NCBI GenBank assembly: GCA_964560325.1
Contig: CAZLLV010000250.1
Span: 1-6,416 of the forward strand
DNA: 6,416 nucleotides
Direction of reading: 5' to 3'
From: CAZLLV01 sp964560325
GTDB taxonomy: Bacteria > Acidobacteriota > Thermoanaerobaculia > Multivoradales > DATKCC01
The notes beneath the pieces are model-generated. The model saw only the letters and a program-made list of their open reading frames with translations, had not been told where the DNA came from and did no database searches. Of this stretch, positions 1-3,752 are shown in pieces. The position numbers were made by a program, and so were the translations under genes. The stretch's first letter is position 1. Every line of letters begins with the position of its first letter.

Positions 1-386
1 GGGATGGCGGCGCGGCTGGCGCGCTCGGCGGAGCGGAAGTTGAGGTCGATCATCTCGCGCCAGTCGTCGTCGGTCGTCTCGGCGAAGAGCTTGCGGCGGC
101 CGGCGCCGGCGTTCGCGACCAGGACGTCGACGCCGCCGAAGCGCTCCTCCGCCGCCGCGACCAGGCGCTCGCCGGCGTCGGGCTCGGTGACGTCGAGCGG
201 GAGGGCGAGGACTTCCCGGCCGTGGTCGCGCTCGATCGTCGCCGCCGCATCGCGCAGGTCCTTCTCGCCGCGGGCGCAGATGGCGACCTGGCACCCTTCG
301 CGGCCGAGGGCCGAGGCGATGCCGTAGCCGAGGCCGCGGGAGCCTCCGGTGACGACGGCGACCTTTCCGTTCAGCTCGAGATCCAT
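1..386 (-). CDS. Short-chain dehydrogenase/reductase (SDR), N-terminal part, cut by window edge
   Basis: The first 128 residues of a classical SDR oxidoreductase are visible; the rest lies outside the window. The Rossmann nucleotide-binding motif TGGSRGLG is at residues 13-20, the adenine-contacting acidic pair D65-V66 follows strand 3, NAGAG is at 92-96, and the structural/catalytic Asn of the family is N116 (in DLNF). The Ser-Tyr-Lys catalytic part would lie beyond the edge. R39 at the end of the second strand (CAR) suggests NADP(H) over NAD(H); this is inference. The ATG at 386 is chosen because the Rossmann strand begins eight residues later, as usual for the family, and the only upstream in-frame codons are the seven following the menE stop. 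There is no clear Shine-Dalgarno sequence, so translation may depend on coupling with menE, 21 bases upstream. The substrate cannot be told. Its place in a menaquinone operon suggests co-transcription but proves no role in quinone synthesis. Confidence 0.88.
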   Translation of the reverse strand, partial: MDLELNGKVAVVTGGSRGLGYGIASALGREGCQVAICARGEKDLRDAAATIERDHGREVLALPLDVTEPDAGERLVAAAEERFGGVDVLVANAGAGRRKLFAETTDDDWREMIDLNFRSAERASRAAI

Positions 387-407
387 ACGGTCAGTGTACC
401 GCCGCGG

Positions 408-1865
408 TCAGAAGCGCTCGCGAAGCTTTTCGAGCGCCACCTTGCCGCTGGGGGTGCGGGGGAGGTCGTCCAGGAGGAGGATGCGCTTCGGTGTCTTGAA
501 GCCGGCGAGGTGCTGGCGGCACCAGGTGGCGAGGGCTTCGGGCGCCGGAGGGGTGGCGGGGTCGCGGGGGACGACGGCGGCGGCGACGGTGTGGCCCCAC
601 TCGGGGTCGGGGAGACCGAGGACGGCGCAGTCGGCGACCTGGGGGTGGCGGCGCAGGACGGCCTCGACCTCGGCGGGGGAGACGTTCTCGCCGCCGGTGA
701 CGATCACCTGGTCGCGGCGGCCTTCGATCCAGAGGTAGCCGTCCGCGTCCACGCGGCCGAGGTCGCCGGTCACGAAACGACCTTCCTCGTCCGCGCTGAC
801 CGCCGAGATCATGGGGCCTCTCACCCGGACGGTGCCGGTCTCGCCGGCCGGGCGGCAGGCGCCGTCGTCGTCCACGATTTCGAGCTCGACGCCGGGTAGC
901 GGCACGCCGGCCGAGCCGAGCTTCTCCCGTGGAGCTTCCCCTCCCGGCATCGTCACCACCTGCGAGGCGGTCTCGGTCATGCCGTAGGTGGTGCGGACGG
1001 GGTAGCCGGCGTCGAGGGCGCGGCGCACGAGCTCCGGGTCGGCCGGGCCGCCGCCGAGGAGAACGGCGCGCAGGCGGGAGGACGGGACGGGCGGGTCCGG
1101 CAGCTCCAGCATCCGCCGGAGCATGGTCGGCACGAGCGACGCCAGCGTCACCTCCCCGGAGGCGAGGAGCCGGCCGACCCGCTCGGGGTCGAAGCCGCTC
1201 GACGCCGGCACCAGGGTGAAGGCGGTGCCGTATAGGACCGAGCGCAGGACGATGGCGAGGCCGCCGACGTGGGAGAGAGGGAGGGGGCAGAGCCAGTCGT
1301 CGTCTTCCTCCACTCCCAGGTGGGCGGCCGACGCCTCGGCGCTCGCCCGGTGGTTGCCGTGGGTGAGGGGGACGGGGCGGGGGGCACCGGTGGTGCCGGA
1401 GGTGAAGAGGACGGTGGCGAGGGCGTCGTCCGCCTGCGCCGCGGGCTCCGGCGCTTCGACCGGCACACGGGCCTCTACCCCCGGATCGAGCTGCGCGGGA
1501 TCGTCCACCAGCAGCGCGACGCGGGAAGGATCCTGGCGATTCCGAGGCGCGGCGCGATGCGATCGCGCCCCAGCCGCCGGCGGGCCGGCTTCGAGCGCCG
1601 CCGCCGTCTCCTCCGCCCCCCAACGGTGGTGGATCGGCACCAGCACGGCGCCGAGCCAGGCGACGGCGTGGATCGCGACGACGTGCGGGATCTCGTCCGG
1701 CAGGCGCACCGCCACCCGGTCGCCCGCCAGGACCCCGGCTGCCGCCAGCGCCGCCGCGGCCCGCCCGGCGCGCTCGGCCAGCTCGGCGTAGGTGAGGACG
1801 AGGTCACCCTGGCGAACGGCGCGCGCGGTCGGCCTCGCCGCCGCCTGTTCAGCCAGCCACGTCAC
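408..1865 (-). CDS. menE: o-Succinylbenzoate--CoA ligase (MenE)
   Basis: This ANL-superfamily adenylating enzyme (485 residues, normal for MenE) activates o-succinylbenzoate with ATP and CoA to OSB-CoA, the substrate of MenB; it should be cytosolic. Visible motifs are the phosphate loop TSGTTG (155-160), YGMTETASQ (294-302, the adenylate-binding motif in a form typical of MenE), TGD (366-368), the hinge region GRRDQVIVTGGENV (382-395) and the C-terminal PSGK with the adenylation lysine K475. One oddity is that the lysine usually following the phosphate loop (PKG) is R163 within APRPV. The start is GTG at 1865, preceded by GAGGA (1872-1876) with a 6-base spacer; the menA stop lies 9 bases upstream, so the pair is probably translationally coupled. 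Another acyl-CoA synthetase is possible from the fold alone, but the GMTETASQ/GGENV signature and the menB-menA neighbours make MenE by far the best call. Confidence 0.94.
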   Translation of the reverse strand: MTWLAEQAAARPTARAVRQGDLVLTYAELAERAGRAAAALAAAGVLAGDRVAVRLPDEIPHVVAIHAVAWLGAVLVPIHHRWGAEETAAALEAGPPAAGARSHRAAPRNRQDPSRVALLVDDPAQLDPGVEARVPVEAPEPAAQADDALATVLFTSGTTGAPRPVPLTHGNHRASAEASAAHLGVEEDDDWLCPLPLSHVGGLAIVLRSVLYGTAFTLVPASSGFDPERVGRLLASGEVTLASLVPTMLRRMLELPDPPVPSSRLRAVLLGGGPADPELVRRALDAGYPVRTTYGMTETASQVVTMPGGEAPREKLGSAGVPLPGVELEIVDDDGACRPAGETGTVRVRGPMISAVSADEEGRFVTGDLGRVDADGYLWIEGRRDQVIVTGGENVSPAEVEAVLRRHPQVADCAVLGLPDPEWGHTVAAAVVPRDPATPPAPEALATWCRQHLAGFKTPKRILLLDDLPRTPSGKVALEKLRERF

Positions 1866-1871
1866 GGCGCG

Positions 1872-1876
1872 TCCTC
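1872..1876 (-). promoter_or_regulatory. Ribosome binding site of menE, overlapping the menA stop
   Basis: On the minus strand the sequence reads TGAGGACGCGCCGTGACG: the menA stop TGA supplies the first bases of a GAGGA Shine-Dalgarno sequence, followed by six bases and the GTG start of menE. This supports the GTG at 1865 as the start and suggests that ribosomes ending menA feed menE. Confidence 0.65.
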
Positions 1877-2846
1877 AGCCTGGAAGGAGAATCCCGAGTG
1901 CATAGAGCAACCCGAACACCGTGGTCAGCCGTGCGGTGTCCCCGAGCGCGGCGTTGAGGGCCGGACCGTCGACCGCCTCGGCCCGCGCCATCACCTTCCG
2001 CGCCGGCGAGACGGCGAGCGGCAGGGCGAGCCAGACGAGGAGCGCCCACGGGCCTTCGAGGCCGAGCCACCAGCGCACGGTCGGCAGGACGAAGGCGATC
2101 GCGAGCATTGCGAGGTACTGACCCCGCGCGAAGCGGCGGCCGAAGCGCACCGCGAGCGTTCGCTTGCCGGAGGCGCGGTCGGTGTCGGCGTCGCGGTAGT
2201 TGTTGACCACCAGGATGGCGACCGCCAGGCACCCGACCGGCACCGACGCCCAGAACGCCGCGGCCGGCCACTGCCGGAGCTGGATGTACGCCGTGCCCAT
2301 CACCGCGACCGGCCCGAAGAAGACGAAGACGAAGAGGTCGCCCAGGCCGAGGTAGCCCAGCGAGTGCCGGCCGCCCGCTGTGTAGCCGACGCCGGCGGCG
2401 ATCGACGCGAGCCCGATCGCGACCAGCGGCCAGCCCGCGACCCACGCGAGGTAGACGCCGCCCAGGAAGGCGAGGGCGAAGACGGCGACCGTGCCCGCGC
2501 GCACCGCCCGCGGCGACAGCAGCCCCGCCTGCACCGCCCGCGTCGGGCCGATCCGGTCCTCCGTGTCCGCGCCGTGGACGAAGTCGAAGTAGTCGTTCGC
2601 CAGGTTGGTGCCGACCTGGAGCAGCAGCGCCGTCACCAGGCAGACCGCCGCCGCCACCGGGAGGAAGAGAGCGGCCCCTGCGGCGCCGCCAACCTCTGTC
2701 AACCGCTCCCAGGCGACCGCGGTGCCGACCGCCACCGGCGCGACCGCCGCGAGCAGGGTCTTCGGCCGCGCGGCGAGGAGCCACGCCTTCCAGCTCGCCA
2801 TCGGCCGGGCGGCCGGCGCGGTCGCGGCGGTGCCGGCGTCGCTCAC
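1875..2846 (-). CDS. menA: 1,4-Dihydroxy-2-naphthoate polyprenyltransferase (MenA)
   Basis: This UbiA-family integral membrane prenyltransferase attaches the polyprenyl chain to 1,4-dihydroxy-2-naphthoate, with loss of CO2, giving demethylmenaquinone. Both Asp-rich Mg-diphosphate motifs are present: NDYFD...GAD (N84, D85, D88, D94), followed by GPTRAV typical of MenA, and NNYRDADTD (215-223). About nine hydrophobic stretches can be seen, roughly at 31-47, 57-78, 117-134, 138-156, 168-187, 198-215, 243-260, 265-280 and 303-321, matching the UbiA topology. Length is 323 residues from the GTG at 2846, close to the family's usual 290-320. I prefer this GTG because it overlaps the menB stop as GTGA, a classic coupled junction. 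The alternative ATG at 2801 (residue 16, just before SWKAWLLAARPKT) would give 308 residues and leaves the family core intact, but has no Shine-Dalgarno sequence. The open frame extends upstream to 3056 inside menB; that part is shadow. The exact start is the main uncertainty. Confidence 0.93.
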   Translation of the reverse strand: MSDAGTAATAPAARPMASWKAWLLAARPKTLLAAVAPVAVGTAVAWERLTEVGGAAGAALFLPVAAAVCLVTALLLQVGTNLANDYFDFVHGADTEDRIGPTRAVQAGLLSPRAVRAGTVAVFALAFLGGVYLAWVAGWPLVAIGLASIAAGVGYTAGGRHSLGYLGLGDLFVFVFFGPVAVMGTAYIQLRQWPAAAFWASVPVGCLAVAILVVNNYRDADTDRASGKRTLAVRFGRRFARGQYLAMLAIAFVLPTVRWWLGLEGPWALLVWLALPLAVSPARKVMARAEAVDGPALNAALGDTARLTTVFGLLYALGILLPG

Positions 2847-3685
2847 TCGGGCAGCCAGGGGTACTTGCGGAACTCCGGCTTGCGCTTCTCGAGGAACGCG
2901 CGCTTGCCCTCCTGCCCCTCCTCTGTCATGTAGAAGAGGCGGGTGGCGTGGCCGGCCAGCTCCTGGAGGCCGATCTGTCCGTCCACGTCGGCGTTCATCG
3001 CGGCCTTCAGGAAGCGGATCGCGGTCGGGCTGTTGGCGAGGATCTCGCGCGCCCACTGCACGCCCTCGGCCTCGAGCCGGTCGACCGGGACGACCGCGTT
3101 GACCATCCCCATCTCGTACGCCTCGGCGGCCGAGTACTGCCGGCAGAGGTACCAGATCTCGCGCGCCCGCTTCTGGCCGACGTGGCGGGCGAGGAACGAC
3201 GCGCCCAGGCCGCCGTCGAAGCTCCCGACCTTGGGGCCGGTCTGGCCGAAGACCGCGTTGTCCGCCGCGAGCGTCAGGTCGCAGATGACGTGCAGCACGT
3301 GGCCGCCGCCGATCGCGTAGCCCGCGACCAGCGCGATGATCGGCTTCGGCATCGAGCGCATGTAGCGCTGGAGCTGGAGCACGTTGAGGCGCGGCACGCC
3401 GTCCGCCCCGACGTAGCCGGCGTCGCCGCGCACCGCCTGATCGCCGCCGCTGCAGAAGGCGTACTTGCCGTCCTTCGCCGGGCCTTCGCCGGTCAGCAGC
3501 ACGACGCCGATCGACGGGTCCTCGTTGGCGATGCGGAACGCCTCCGAGAGCTCCAGGATGGTCTCCGGCCGGAAGGCGTTCCGGCGCTCGGGGCGGTTGA
3601 AGGCGATCCGCGCGATCCCTTCGTCGGAGATCTTGAAGGTGATGTCCTCGAACTCGCGGGGCGTCTTCCAGTCGACTTCGGTCAT
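2843..3685 (-). CDS. menB: 1,4-Dihydroxy-2-naphthoyl-CoA synthase (MenB, naphthoate synthase)
   Basis: This crotonase-fold enzyme catalyses the intramolecular Claisen (Dieckmann-type) ring closure of OSB-CoA to DHNA-CoA. The 280-residue length is normal. Signatures seen are NRPERRNAFRP (30-40), the CoA/oxyanion segment FCSGGDQAVRG (77-87), Y91 in the mobile loop, AGYAIGGGHVLH (121-132), FGQTGPKVGSFDGG (146-159) and YLCRQYSAAEA (179-189), with Y252 near the C-terminus. By my recollection of the E. coli enzyme, Y91, G150, S155, D157 and Y252 match its Tyr97, Gly156, Ser161, Asp163 and Tyr258. A Gly rather than Asp at position 150 places it in the bicarbonate-dependent type I class. The ATG at 3685 is chosen because it begins the conserved N-terminus and has a GAGGAAGGA ribosome site (3694-3702, 8-base spacer). 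The open frame runs upstream to 4075, but there it only shadows the MenH part of the preceding gene. The stop overlaps the menA GTG by 4 bases. Confidence 0.97.
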   Translation of the reverse strand: MTEVDWKTPREFEDITFKISDEGIARIAFNRPERRNAFRPETILELSEAFRIANEDPSIGVVLLTGEGPAKDGKYAFCSGGDQAVRGDAGYVGADGVPRLNVLQLQRYMRSMPKPIIALVAGYAIGGGHVLHVICDLTLAADNAVFGQTGPKVGSFDGGLGASFLARHVGQKRAREIWYLCRQYSAAEAYEMGMVNAVVPVDRLEAEGVQWAREILANSPTAIRFLKAAMNADVDGQIGLQELAGHATRLFYMTEEGQEGKRAFLEKRKPEFRKYPWLPE

Positions 3686-3693
3686 GGGTCGTG

Positions 3694-3702
3694 TCCTTCC
3701 TC
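3694..3702 (-). promoter_or_regulatory. Ribosome binding site of menB
   Basis: The minus strand reads GAGGAAGGA eight bases before the ATG at 3685. It is the strongest Shine-Dalgarno sequence in the window and sets the menB start against the long upstream extension of the open frame. It implies that menB is initiated independently rather than by coupling to the menD-menH stop at 3753, 67 bases upstream. Confidence 0.75.
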
Positions 3703-3731
3703 GGTGCTTTGCTCGGATCTCGGTTGGGTGC

Positions 3732-3748
3732 TCCCGGGCTCGCCGGGA
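3732..3748 (-). other. Small GC-rich hairpin between menD-menH and menB
   Basis: Four bases after the menD-menH stop the minus strand reads TCCCGG-CGAGC-CCGGGA, a perfect 6-base-pair stem with a 5-base loop. No T-run follows (CACCCAA), so it is not a standard intrinsic terminator. It could slow 3' decay of the upstream message or slightly attenuate downstream transcription, or be chance in DNA this rich in G and C. It takes up much of the only gap in the operon longer than 25 bases. Confidence 0.3.
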
Positions 3749-3752
3749 CGGC

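Noticed and set aside
387..407. TACACT before the SDR start as a promoter -10 box
   Set aside because: No matching -35 element at the right distance can be seen, and the motif is too short to support a promoter in a 21-base gap within an operon.
391..1623. Minus-strand open frame (410 codons) overlapping menE in another frame
   Set aside because: The translation is almost only Arg, Pro and Gly, while the menE frame carries every expected ligase motif.
1269..2933. Long plus-strand open frame (554 codons) across menE and menA
   Set aside because: It is antisense to two genes with clear family motifs, its translation is Arg/Gly/Asp-rich without any recognisable domain, and GC-rich DNA routinely gives such stop-free shadows.
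2847..3056. N-terminal extension of MenA into menB
   Set aside because: It overlaps the conserved C-terminal half of menB; the extra residues are charged and not membrane-like, and the GTGA junction at 2846 explains the start.
3732..3748. Hairpin as an intrinsic terminator splitting the operon
   Set aside because: The stem is only 6 base pairs and no T-run follows on the minus strand, so I list it only as a small hairpin.
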